From Hymenobacter chitinivorans DSM 11115 (GTDB taxonomy: Bacteria > Bacteroidota > Bacteroidia > Cytophagales > Hymenobacteraceae), in the NCBI RefSeq assembly GCF_002797555.1, contig NZ_PGFA01000001.1:1488001-1552000 (forward strand): DNA of 64,000 nucleotides, in the 5' to 3' direction. Position numbers and translations under genes: made by a program. The notes under the pieces were generated by a model. The model saw only the letters and a list, made by a program, of their open reading frames with translations. It made no database searches and was not told the origin of the DNA. This document shows, in pieces, positions 43,117 to 51,117 of the stretch (positions are counted from its first letter, which is position 1; each line of letters starts with the position of its first letter).

Positions 43117-44544
43117 ATGCAATTATTCATTCATGAGGTTGGCCGAAAAGGGGCTGCCCGCGACTTTCCTAAAACAATTGAAAAAGAGATTTCAATTGAT
43201 GATATAAAAAGGTATGCACCCACACATTTAAGAGATGAGATAGTGAGTGAGCTAGAAAAAGCGTTTCCATCTGGCTCATTGCATGCCTGGGGTGTTCCTG
43301 AGGGAGCCGCAAGTACTATTCGGCAGTTAGCTATTGGCGATGTGATGCTGCTAATCAGAACAATATCAGAAGATGGAGATATTCCTTATATGTGCAATGT
43401 TAGAAGCATATGGAAGGAAAAAATGGAGGATTTGTCAAATGCCTTATGGGGTAGCTATCATTTTCCTTATGTGTTTTTTTGCAGTGTGAATAAAATTGAC
43501 CTGACATGGACTAAGTTTAAAGAAGATGTGTCCTATGAACCCATCTACCGGCCAGGTGGATATGTTGTGAGAGTAAACAAAAAGCGTTTTAATAAATATG
43601 GTGGCGAAGCAACCTATGTAGCAAAGCTTCTAAATTCAAATTCGTTATACTTAACAGCGAAGGGAGAAAAGAAAGTTGAGATTAGCTCTGATACATTAGT
43701 AGCAATATATTTTGAAGTAGGAAAAGTCTATCATAGACAGCGCGATATTCATGCTCTTTATGGAGGGCAAGACCAAGGTGGCATGTCCACACCGGCTAGA
43801 TATCCTGACATATTTCTATTTACAGGAGAGGTTGGGAAAATATATGGTTATAAAGATGGATTTCGCCCCGATGGAGTTTTTTATTACACTGGAGAGGGGC
43901 AGAAGGGTGACATGAAAATGTCAAATAGCAATAAAGCATTGCGTGATCATGCCAGTCTTGGTAAAAGAGTACACCTATTTGAGACATCTAAAGAAATAGG
44001 GAAAGGATATGCAAGATATATGGGTCAAGCTTTCTGCCTCGGTCATCATAAAGAAGAAAGAGTAGATATAGATGGAAAACTTAGGATGGCTATTGTGTTT
44101 GAGCTTGATGTTGATACTTCAGACGAGGAAGAAACTATATTTTCCATGCAAGAGCCGTTCGTGCAATACTCAAGTGTTAGCAAAAAGAGCGGCAAGTTAT
44201 TAGGTGAATTAAGAAAAAAAGCTGTCGAGAAAGCAAGTAAGGATGCAACTCCACAGCAAAAACGCCAGAATGTATTTGTGCGGTCTAAAGCTATAAAGGA
44301 TTACGTATTAAAACGCGCTAACGGCGTATGTGAAGGCTGTGGGAATAAAGCGCCTTTTATAACCAAAAAGCAGGAACCGTACCTAGAACCACATCATACA
44401 ACACGAATTGCAGATGGAGGACCAGATCATCCAGAGCATGTAATAGCGCTTTGTCCTTCTTGTCATCGCCGTGCTCACTATGCTATAGATGCGCAGGAGT
44501 ACAATCATAAGCTGATCGATAAACTGAAGATCATCGAAGTATAA
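43117..44544 (+). CDS. McrA-like HNH endonuclease, predicted modification-dependent restriction enzyme
   Basis: A 475-aa protein. Residues about 1-130 resemble an EVE/PUA-like base-reading domain (IRQLAIGDVMLLIRT, then SNALWGSYHFPYVFF). Residues about 205-330 resemble the SRA-like domain of ScoMcrA-type nucleases (YGGQDQGGMSTP, FLFTGE, GVFYYTGEGQKGDM, LRDHASLGKRVHLFE). Residues about 385-465 are an HNH domain with zinc Cys pairs (CEGCG, CPSCH) and LEPHHTTRIADGG. It probably cuts DNA with modified bases as phage defence. The gene is strikingly AT-rich and starts 33 nt after hutU, indicating horizontal gain. The start at 43117 is ATG; an upstream in-frame TTG is less likely. Confidence 0.75.
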   Translation: MQLFIHEVGRKGAARDFPKTIEKEISIDDIKRYAPTHLRDEIVSELEKAFPSGSLHAWGVPEGAASTIRQLAIGDVMLLIRTISEDGDIPYMCNVRSIWKEKMEDLSNALWGSYHFPYVFFCSVNKIDLTWTKFKEDVSYEPIYRPGGYVVRVNKKRFNKYGGEATYVAKLLNSNSLYLTAKGEKKVEISSDTLVAIYFEVGKVYHRQRDIHALYGGQDQGGMSTPARYPDIFLFTGEVGKIYGYKDGFRPDGVFYYTGEGQKGDMKMSNSNKALRDHASLGKRVHLFETSKEIGKGYARYMGQAFCLGHHKEERVDIDGKLRMAIVFELDVDTSDEEETIFSMQEPFVQYSSVSKKSGKLLGELRKKAVEKASKDATPQQKRQNVFVRSKAIKDYVLKRANGVCEGCGNKAPFITKKQEPYLEPHHTTRIADGGPDHPEHVIALCPSCHRRAHYAIDAQEYNHKLIDKLKIIEV

Positions 44545-45044
44545 GTTTACTGCAAACCTGAAATATTCGATTTAAATAAATTTAAGTATAAACTGCACTA
44601 TTACCAATACCCCCCCAACGCTGCCCGAGGAAACTCCGGCGGCGTTGTTCGTTCTAACGGATAACGGAACCGGCCCAACTTCCCACCGCACGAGCCCAAG
44701 CCAACCAAGCCGCGCCCGAAAAAAGCCCCCAAGCCAGCCAGAAGTCTGCCGGAGCCTCCCGAAAACTTCGGAGGTACTGGCAGAGCTCTGGAATACTGTC
44801 CGAAGTTTCTTGGCCGGCCCGGCAGAGTTCTGCCGGGCCGACCGGAAAACTTTGGGGGGCCCGGCAGAACTCTGCCGGGGGCTCGGGAAAAGCTGGGAGG
44901 GCCCGGCAGAGCTCTGCCGGGCCCTGCGGAAAAGCCGGGAGGCTCCGGCAGACTTCTGGCTGGTCGACCGGAGTTTTTAAATAGGATTTCCAGAATATTA
45001 TCGGTAGCTAGGGAGAAGTTTAACCTTCACTTACTTACTCTTTT
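44545..45044. other. Intergenic region after the HNH gene, mostly tandem array
   Basis: The first 70 nt are AT-rich. A hairpin at 44617-44646 (AACGCTGCC with GGCGGCGTT) may be a weak terminator for the nuclease gene but lacks a T-run. The 42-bp array fills most of the rest. An open frame at 44645-44980 runs through the array but begins with TTG, has no promoter or known domain, and is not called. Confidence 0.5.
44719..44972. repeat. Tandem array of six 42-bp units with internal palindromes
   Basis: About six head-to-tail units of 42 bp, each of the form CCGGAAAACTTTGGG followed by a palindrome such as GGGCCCGGCAGAGCTCTGCC. The palindrome in the fifth unit is perfect over 26 bp; in others the centre varies (GAGTTC, GAACTC, GAGCTC). 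Outer units are more degenerate than inner ones. The period is a multiple of three, so a 14-residue peptide repeat (GPAELCRAL-like) would be encoded if it were translated. There are no unique spacers. Confidence 0.75.
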
Positions 45045-45734
45045 ATGTTATCATTGGACAAGGTTTTCGGCGACTGGTTTGCCGACGACGCCATCAGCTT
45101 TGTGGAGCTGGAAGCCGGCACCCGGGACCACCTGGAGCGGCTGCGCAAGGGCAACGACAAGGACCGTTTTGCCGACTTGATTACCGCTACCGAAGCGCGC
45201 TACGAAGCGTATTTCGGGCAGCGCAGCCAGGGAAGCACTGCCCGCAGCGGCGGCAAGGGCGCCACGCTGACCCAGGCCGCGGCCCGGCAGCAGCTGCTCG
45301 ACTGGCTGGTGGGTGCCGGCCGCGAGTACGTCAACTACAAGCTCAAGGACAAGGCCCAGCGCCTGCGCTTCTACCCCAGTGGCGCCGATGAGTACCACCA
45401 GGCTGACTACCCCGAGTGGCCCGGGCTGCTGGAACGCTACGACAAGGCCCTGGTGGAACTGGGCGGCACGTTCGAGGCCGACTTCAAGACGGTCTACACC
45501 CAGTACCGCGACGCGCTGCTGGGGGCCTTCAAGGCCCAGACCGGGCAGAAGAAGGCCCAGGCCGACGCCCGGGTGGGCACCCGCGCCGAGCGGGACCTGC
45601 TTACCCGGCAGCTCTCGCGCAATGCCCGGCAGCTGGGCCTCATCTTCGACGAGCAGCCGGGGCAGGCTCTCACGTACTTCGACAAGAAGTTCTTCAACCA
45701 GCACCGTCCCGCCCCGGCGGCCACCGAGGCTTAG
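45045..45734 (+). CDS. Hypothetical 229-aa soluble protein
   Basis: Not recognised. No signal peptide. Predicted mostly alpha-helical and rich in Ala, Gln, Lys and Asp, with aromatic positions such as EYHQADYPEWPGLLERYDKAL. GC-rich codon use returns to the genomic norm, unlike the preceding nuclease gene. It ends with a Pro/Ala tail and is followed by a good terminator, so it is monocistronic. The ATG at 45045 has no obvious promoter match upstream; the AT-rich TTTAACCTTCACTTACTTAC stretch may serve. Confidence 0.55.
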   Translation: MLSLDKVFGDWFADDAISFVELEAGTRDHLERLRKGNDKDRFADLITATEARYEAYFGQRSQGSTARSGGKGATLTQAAARQQLLDWLVGAGREYVNYKLKDKAQRLRFYPSGADEYHQADYPEWPGLLERYDKALVELGGTFEADFKTVYTQYRDALLGAFKAQTGQKKAQADARVGTRAERDLLTRQLSRNARQLGLIFDEQPGQALTYFDKKFFNQHRPAPAATEA

Positions 45735-45809
45735 CCCGGCCCGCTGGGGCCGAATTAGCCCGGCCGTCGTTGCCCCACGCCCCATTCTATCCTAGTTGCA
45801 GCTATCCGG

Positions 45810-45843
45810 CGCCCGGTTTCCAGAGTGGAAGCCGGGCGTTTTT
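45810..45843 (+). terminator. Rho-independent terminator
   Basis: CGCCCGGTTTCCA pairs with TGGAAGCCGGGCG (one G-U pair) around a GAG loop, then TTTTT. Confidence 0.85.
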
Positions 45844-45968
45844 GTTGGCTGAGCTACTGCCGCTTACCGGGCTATGAGGCCTTTCAAAAAAGCAAAATCC
45901 GGCCGGCGCTGTTTAACCACCTGCGCCGGCACGTGGCCGGCGCTTGAATCACGCAACCTTTCCCGAGT

Positions 45969-46697
45969 ATGAACATCGGAATCATTGGGGCCGGCCAGAT
46001 CGGCAGCGCCCTCGCCGTGCGGCTCACCAGCCTTGGCCATCAGGTCTATATTGCCAACTCCCGCGGCCCCGAAACGCTGACGGACGTGGCCCAGAAAACC
46101 GGCGCTACCGCCGTTACGGCCCAGCAAGCCGCCCAGCGCGGCACCGACTTACTTGTGGTGACCATTCCGCTGGAGAAAATCCCGGCCCTGCCTAAGGACC
46201 TGTTTGCCGGCGTGCCAGCCGACGTGCCCATTATCGATACCAGCAACTATTACCCGCTGCTGCGCGACGGCCACATCCCCGAGCTGGAAACCGGCGACCT
46301 GACCGAAAGCGGCTGGGTGCAGCAGCACCTGGGCCGCCCCGTGGTGAAGGTGTTCAACAACATCCTGGCCGCCCACCTCGAACACAACGGCAAGCCCGCC
46401 GGCACCCCCGGCCGCATTGCCCTGCCCGTGGCCTCCGACGATGCCGCCGCCAAGCAGAAAGTACTGCAGCTGGTGGAAGAGCTGGGCTTCGACGCCCTCG
46501 ACGGCGGCACGATGCGCGAGTCGTGGCGGCAGCAGCCCGGCGGCCCCATCTACTGCAACGACCTGCCCGCCGACCAGGTGCAGCAGCATCTGGCCCGCCT
46601 CGGCACCGCGCGCACGCCGGAGCAGCACGCCGAGTTTCTGGCCAACCAGGCCCAGCAGGAGCAGGCCATGCAGGCCCAGGGCATCAAGCTGAAGTAG
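45969..46697 (+). CDS. F420-reductase-like NAD(P)-binding oxidoreductase, tandem copy 1
   Basis: A 242-aa protein. The N-terminal Rossmann motif is GIIGAGQIGSALAVRL, followed by ANSRGPETL, the pattern of the NADPH:F420 oxidoreductase/ProC-like coenzyme F420-reductase family. The C-terminal part has DGGTMRESWRQQPGGP. Enzymes of this group in non-F420 organisms are thought to reduce small substrates with NADPH; the substrate is unknown. It is about three-quarters identical by eye to the gene at 47196. Its upstream sequence is also shared, which indicates duplication of the whole unit. Confidence 0.75.
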   Translation: MNIGIIGAGQIGSALAVRLTSLGHQVYIANSRGPETLTDVAQKTGATAVTAQQAAQRGTDLLVVTIPLEKIPALPKDLFAGVPADVPIIDTSNYYPLLRDGHIPELETGDLTESGWVQQHLGRPVVKVFNNILAAHLEHNGKPAGTPGRIALPVASDDAAAKQKVLQLVEELGFDALDGGTMRESWRQQPGGPIYCNDLPADQVQQHLARLGTARTPEQHAEFLANQAQQEQAMQAQGIKLK

Positions 46698-46770
46698 AAG
46701 GCGGCCGAATGGCAGCGGTTAACACCCGGCTTACTGCCCGCCGGACGTTCTGCTAGGCAATGAGGCGGAT

Positions 46771-46941
46771 CTGTCATCCTGAGCCCAGCGAAGGACCTTC
46801 CTCGCCTCAGTGACCAGCGCCTTTCAATACGAAAAGCCCTTTACTACTTGCGTAGTAAAGGGCTTTTTCCGGTGGTAAGAACAGCAGTGGGCTAGGTGAG
46901 GAAGGTCCTTCGCTCTGCGTACGCCAGATGGAGGAGGACAG
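46771..46941. repeat. Dispersed inverted-repeat element, copy D
   Basis: About 171 bp between the duplicated oxidoreductase genes. The left end is TCATCCTGAGC...GCGAAGGACCTTCCTC; the right end GAGGAAGGTCCTTCGC is its inverted copy. The centre is a terminator-like hairpin (46832-46867) that matches copy A at 8705-8750. The 498-nt gap from 46698 to 47195 holds this element and the duplicated leader of the second gene. Confidence 0.65.
46832..46867. terminator. Bidirectional terminator hairpin within repeat D
   Basis: AAAAGCCCTTTACTAC pairs perfectly with GTAGTAAAGGGCTTTT around a TTGC loop. Compared with copy A, one stem pair has changed from C-G to T-A on both sides. Confidence 0.75.
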
Positions 46942-47195
46942 ATAATTACCCGCAGAAAGGCTTCCTAAGCAGCTTCAACTCTGAATTTTTGCTGTCTGCG
47001 CTGCTCACCTGCTGCTCAGGGCTGAAACGCCACGCGGCCGCACTGGTCGGTTTGGGGCTTGAACGGGCCGTAGGCCCCGGGGCCGCGCGGGTCGTTTGGA
47101 AGTGCCCGGCCCAAAAAAGCAAAACCCGGGCTTTGCTGTTTAACCACCTGCGGCGGCGCAGTGACGCTGCTTGCCTCACCTAACCTTTCCCGACC

Positions 47196-47921
47196 ATGAA
47201 CATTGGAATCATCGGCGCCGGCCACATCGGCAGCGCCCTCACCGTGCGGCTTACGGGCCTCGGTCATACCGTATACGTGGCTAACTCCCGCGGCCCCGAA
47301 ACCCTGCAGGAGCTGGCCCAGAAAACCGGCGCGACGCCCGTGACGGCCGAGGAGGCCGCCCAGCGCGGCACCGACCTCATCGTGGTGACCATTCCGCTCA
47401 AAAATATTCCTGACCTGCCCCAGGGCCTGCTGGCCAGCGTGCCGGCCGAGGTGCCCGTCATTGATACCAGCAACTACTACCCCATGCTGCGCGACGGCCG
47501 GATTCCGGAGCTGGAAACGGGCAGCCTGACCGAGAGTGAGTGGGTGCAGCAGCACCTGGGCCGCCCGGTGGTGAAGGTCTTCAACAACATCTACGCCCAC
47601 CACATCGTGGAGAAGGGCCAGCCCGCCGGCACGCCCGGCCGCATTGCCCTGCCCGTGGCTAGTGACGATGCCGCCGCCAAGCAAAAGGTAATGGCCCTGG
47701 TAGAAGAGCTGGGCTTCGACGCCGTGGACGACGGCACCCTGCACGAGTCGTGGCGGCAGCAGCCCGGCACGCCTTCGTACGGCGCCGACCTGCCGGCCGA
47801 TAAGCTGCGGGAGAACCTGCAGCGCCTGGGCACCGCGCGCACCGAGGCCCAGCACGAAGAGTTCAAGGCCAACCACGCCCAGCAGGAGCAGGCCATGGCC
47901 GCCCAGGGCGTCAAGCTGTAG
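47196..47921 (+). CDS. F420-reductase-like NAD(P)-binding oxidoreductase, tandem copy 2
   Basis: A 241-aa close paralogue of the preceding oxidoreductase: GIIGAGHIGSALTVRL at the N-terminus, then ANSRGPETL, VVTIPLKNIPDLP, DTSNYYPMLRDG and DGTLHESWRQQPG. The leader just upstream (AAAGCAAAACCCGGGC...TGTTTAACCACCTGCG...CCTTTCCCGA) is also duplicated. Both copies keep all cofactor-binding residues, so both may be active. A strong terminator lies 165 nt downstream. Confidence 0.75.
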   Translation: MNIGIIGAGHIGSALTVRLTGLGHTVYVANSRGPETLQELAQKTGATPVTAEEAAQRGTDLIVVTIPLKNIPDLPQGLLASVPAEVPVIDTSNYYPMLRDGRIPELETGSLTESEWVQQHLGRPVVKVFNNIYAHHIVEKGQPAGTPGRIALPVASDDAAAKQKVMALVEELGFDAVDDGTLHESWRQQPGTPSYGADLPADKLRENLQRLGTARTEAQHEEFKANHAQQEQAMAAQGVKL

Positions 47922-48086
47922 GAGCCGGCTTGTAGGCTTCGCTACCCACCTACCCAGAACGTCATGCTTCGACGGGCTCCGCAGGGCGGTTGGGGGTGGG
48001 GTGCTGGGCAAGATTCAGATCCACTCTTGCTTTGGTATTGAGTGGAGGGTGTACTTCCACTGCTGGCTTAGTGGCAACCCATTACC

Positions 48087-48118
48087 GCGCCGCCCCGGGA
48101 AACCGGGGCGGCGCTTTT
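48087..48118 (+). terminator. Rho-independent terminator
   Basis: A 12-bp perfect stem GCGCCGCCCCGG/CCGGGGCGGCGC around a GAAA tetraloop, then TTTT. It lies in the 307-nt gap 47922-48228. That gap also holds a short fragment of the GTCATGCT-type repeat near 47960 and nothing else. Confidence 0.85.
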
Positions 48119-48228
48119 CGTTCTATGCAGGGAGGCTAGTAGCCCCGGCGGAGCAGTGGCGCGAATTGCCCACCGGATTATATAGCGGCAATGAGTAGTA
48201 TTGGGGCTGATTTACTTCGTCACGTCTT

Positions 48229-48855
48229 ATGCGCTTTAGGCTGCTTAGCTACCACTACTGGACGGGCCTGCTGCTGGCCGTTTTTATTCTGGCTCATCTG
48301 GGAAATCACCTCGTGGCGCTGTGGAGCGTGCCGGCCCACCTGGCCACGATGCGGGTGCTGCGGGTCGTGTACCGGCACCCGGTGGTAGAAACTGGGCTGC
48401 TGCTGGCCGTGGTCATTCAGCTTGGTACGGGCCTGCGCCTATACTGGCGGGGACGCCGGCTGCCGGCGCCACCGGTAGCGGAGCGGGTGCAGCGGTTGTC
48501 GGGCCTGTACCTGGTCTTTTTCCTGGTGGTGCACACGGGGGCCGTGCTGACGGGCCGGGCCGGGTTTGGGCTGGATACCAACCTGTATTTTGCCGCTGCG
48601 GGCATCAATACCTGGCCGTTCAGCCTGTTTTTTGTGCCGTACTACTTCCTGGCGGTGGTGGCCGTTTTTCTGCACGTGGCCAGCTTACATTACCTGAAAG
48701 CCGCTGGCCTCTTCGGTCGGGTCCGGGCCCGGCAGCAGGCCTGGCTTATCGGGGGCGCGGGCGTGGTCGTGGCTGGGCTCATCCTGTTTGCCATGACCAA
48801 CCATCTGCGCGGCTTACCCATCCCGCCCCGCTACCGGCAGGCCCTGGGCGGTTAA
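48229..48855 (+). CDS. Polytopic membrane protein, SdhC/cytochrome-b-like
   Basis: A 208-aa protein with five hydrophobic segments. Conserved-looking His residues sit inside helices (FILAHLGNHL, LVVHTGAVL, FLHVASLHYL). This is reminiscent of the haem-binding fumarate reductase/succinate dehydrogenase cytochrome b fold. Haem binding is inference; no SdhA or SdhB genes are nearby. It stands alone. The ATG at 48229 begins MRFRLLSYHYWTGLLLA. Confidence 0.5.
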   Translation: MRFRLLSYHYWTGLLLAVFILAHLGNHLVALWSVPAHLATMRVLRVVYRHPVVETGLLLAVVIQLGTGLRLYWRGRRLPAPPVAERVQRLSGLYLVFFLVVHTGAVLTGRAGFGLDTNLYFAAAGINTWPFSLFFVPYYFLAVVAVFLHVASLHYLKAAGLFGRVRARQQAWLIGGAGVVVAGLILFAMTNHLRGLPIPPRYRQALGG

Positions 48856-49024
48856 GCCCTCCCGCCCCGCCGGAACCGGCCCGTCATTGCCTGGTCTGCC
48901 CCGCGAATCGGCCGAAAGTCAATTCCGCCCGGCATATTTCCGGTAAGTACCGCCCGCCTTCCGTAGCTTTAGCCCGCCCCGCCGGCCGCCGCCGGGGCGT
49001 GTACCTTACTTAGCCCTTGCTGCT

Positions 49025-49354
49025 ATGAAACCCGAACTCCAGGCCTTGCCTCTCATCGATAACAGCGGCAGCCACCGCTTCGAGCTGACCGTGAACTACG
49101 CCACCGCCTTCATGGAATACGGCAACCGGGAAGGGGCCCTGGCGTTGTTTCACACCGAGGTGCCGGGCCAGCTGGAAGGGCAGGGGGTGGGCACGGCCCT
49201 GGTGGAGAAGGTGCTGGCCGAAGTGGAGCGCCGGCAGCAGCAGCTGATTCCCCTGTGCCCGTTTGTGACCAGCTACCTGAAGCGCCACCCCGAATGGCAG
49301 CGGCTGGTGGCCCCGGCCTACCAGCGCTGGTTTCAACCCCCGGCGGAGGCGTAG
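49025..49354 (+). CDS. Small GNAT-family N-acetyltransferase (YidJ-like)
   Basis: A 109-aa protein. The GNAT core is compressed, as in the YidJ/Gcn5-like small acetyltransferases. The acetyl-CoA loop is QGVGTALVEKVLAEV (about residues 52-66), with FMEY before it and PLCPFVTSYLKRHPEWQ after it; the latter is the family signature. Acceptor unknown. A TAGCTTTA at 48964-48971 is one mismatch from the -7 consensus and lies 54 nt upstream of the ATG. Confidence 0.82.
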   Translation: MKPELQALPLIDNSGSHRFELTVNYATAFMEYGNREGALALFHTEVPGQLEGQGVGTALVEKVLAEVERRQQQLIPLCPFVTSYLKRHPEWQRLVAPAYQRWFQPPAEA

Positions 49355-49435
49355 TACGGGCGGTGGGCCGCCGGCAATGCCCGGCGGGGTTGCCGCGTTA
49401 GGCATTTCTCTTTCACTGGCTAACGCCGTCTGATT

Positions 49436-49909
49436 ATGCGTAGCGCTGTACTCGTGTCTCTACTGCTCGTGGCCGGCGCCGCCCGGGCCCAAACCGACTG
49501 CGCCAAGCCCGTGGTGCAGCTGCTGCGCAACAACCAGCCCCTGGCAGGCCCGGCCAGCGCCTTGCCGGCCGCCGCCACGCTGCGGGTGGGGCCCGGGGCC
49601 GGCTGCCCGGCCCAGGACTACCGGTTTCGCCACGCCCAGCTCACCCTGGTGCGCCACGGCCGGCCGGTGCTGCCCATCCTGCTCGTCGAAAAGCCCCAGG
49701 TAGACCTGCGGCCCCTGCTGAGCTCCTACCAGACCGGTGACCAGCTGCAAATCTTTATTCCCTACCAGGATGTGGCCCTGGTGGGGCCCAACGGCACGCT
49801 CACTCCGTTGCTACCCGCCCGGGATGCCCGCCGTCAGCCCGGCCAGCTCGACCTGCGCACCGCTGAATCCAAGGGCCTCAGCTTTGCTTTGCCCCTGGCC
49901 AAGCCCTGA
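49436..49909 (+). CDS. Hypothetical secreted protein
   Basis: A 157-aa protein starting MRSAVLVSLLLVAGAARAQ, a signal peptide with an ARA cleavage site. The mature part has two Cys near each end of a beta-rich segment (DCAKPVV and GAGCPAQDYRF). It resembles GldM/Ig-like C-terminal modules only loosely. Function unknown. Followed after 41 nt by a small membrane protein gene on the same strand. Confidence 0.55.
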   Translation: MRSAVLVSLLLVAGAARAQTDCAKPVVQLLRNNQPLAGPASALPAAATLRVGPGAGCPAQDYRFRHAQLTLVRHGRPVLPILLVEKPQVDLRPLLSSYQTGDQLQIFIPYQDVALVGPNGTLTPLLPARDARRQPGQLDLRTAESKGLSFALPLAKP

Positions 49910-49950
49910 GCCGGCCGGATTTGGGGCCTATTCGCTACCTGTTTGCGCTT

Positions 49951-50379
49951 ATGAAAAACCGTTTCCCGACCCGCACCGCCGCTATTGCGCTGTTTGTTAT
50001 CCTGAGCCTGATGGTGCTCTTTCACCTGCTGGTCCTGACCGGCCTGGTGCCCTACGGCAGCGTGTGGGGTGGGCGCCTGCGCAGCTACGGCCAAATGGTC
50101 CGATTCGAAGCCGTTGCCATTAGCGTAAATCTGCTGCTGCTGGCCGTGGTGCGCGCAGCGGCGGGTGGGTGGGGGCGGCGGGTGCCCCGGCTCCTGCTCC
50201 GGGCGGCGCTCTGGCTGATGACGGGCCTTTTTCTGCTCAACACCGTGGGCAACCTGCTGGCCCACACCACGCTGGAACGCCTGGTTTTTACGCCCCTGAC
50301 GCTGCTGCTGGCCCTCTGTAGCCTGCGGTTGGCCCTTGGTTCGCCGGCGGCCGCCCCGGCCCCCGATTCCCGCCTGTAG
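49951..50379 (+). CDS. Small four-helix membrane protein
   Basis: A 142-aa protein with four hydrophobic segments (about 10-32, 52-68, 80-100, 108-126) and positive residues favouring a cytosolic N-terminus. No family was recognised with certainty. The ATG at 49951 is preferred to an upstream TTG. Between a secreted protein and a lipoprotein gene, all on one strand with short gaps, it may belong to a three-gene unit. Confidence 0.55.
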   Translation: MKNRFPTRTAAIALFVILSLMVLFHLLVLTGLVPYGSVWGGRLRSYGQMVRFEAVAISVNLLLLAVVRAAAGGWGRRVPRLLLRAALWLMTGLFLLNTVGNLLAHTTLERLVFTPLTLLLALCSLRLALGSPAAAPAPDSRL

Positions 50380-50410
50380 CCCCCTTTTCCTACCTGCTTC
50401 CTGCCGCCTT

Positions 50411-51100
50411 ATGCCGTTCGTTGCGCTTCTATTGCTGCTGCTGTTGAGTGCCTGCGCGGCGCCCGAGCGGGAGCCAGCCGTGCCAGCCGGGTTTGTGGCC
50501 CGCACCGTTGCCTTTGCCCCGGAGCCTAAGTTTGTTTCGCCCCCGGGGGCCATCAGCCTGCACGTGCCCGCCCGCTACGATACGCTGCTTACCTGGGTCG
50601 ACCAGGCCGACACACCCGGCGGCGACCAGTGCAAATACCGGTTTGTAGCGGCCCGTGGGTGCTTGCTGCAGGAAAGCGGCTTCTACCGGCGCGGCACCGT
50701 GTGCCAGGGCCCCCTCGACCGGCTGACCATCATTACCCAGGCCACCAGCAGCGCTGAGGAAAGCCTGGCTACGGTGGCCCGCCGCCGCCGGCACGCCGAC
50801 GAAACCAATCAGGCTATTGGCGTGGCTCCCATCGTCTGGAAGTCACAAAAGCTGGTCGTCGTCGATGGCCGCACGTTTTCCGTGGTCGAATCCTTCGGGG
50901 GCAACTCCCTGGTAGCGGCGCCCTACAGCCAGGTGCGGGCCGTAACGGTGCTGCCGGGCGCCGGTCATAATTGGGAAGTTACCCTGCTCTTTGAGTGCAA
51001 GCAACCCCGTTGCCAGCACCTGGGCCGGGAAGCGGCCCAGGTGCTGCAGTCGGTGCGCGTGGCTACGCCGGCGGGGGCTGGCTCGGCGCCCGGGCGCTGA
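50411..51100 (+). CDS. Hypothetical lipoprotein
   Basis: A 229-aa protein. MPFVALLLLLLLSACAAPERE is a lipoprotein signal with Cys at residue 15. The mature part is alpha/beta with three more Cys (GDQCKYRF, GTVCQGPL, LFECKQPRCQHL) that could form disulfides. Function unknown. It ends 17 nt before the convergent HelD stop. The start at 50411 puts the signal peptide first. Confidence 0.6.
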   Translation: MPFVALLLLLLLSACAAPEREPAVPAGFVARTVAFAPEPKFVSPPGAISLHVPARYDTLLTWVDQADTPGGDQCKYRFVAARGCLLQESGFYRRGTVCQGPLDRLTIITQATSSAEESLATVARRRRHADETNQAIGVAPIVWKSQKLVVVDGRTFSVVESFGGNSLVAAPYSQVRAVTVLPGAGHNWEVTLLFECKQPRCQHLGREAAQVLQSVRVATPAGAGSAPGR

Positions 51101-51117
51101 AGCGGAAGCCTGGGAAG

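Noticed and set aside
44645..44980. Possible repeat protein encoded through the 42-bp array
   Set aside because: It starts with TTG and has no promoter or known domain. The open frame follows simply from a repeat length divisible by three. Kept as a repeat, with the coding option noted.
43084..45044. Mobile element carrying the HNH nuclease
   Set aside because: Base composition suggests transfer, but no integrase, transposase, direct repeats or tRNA site were found at the borders.
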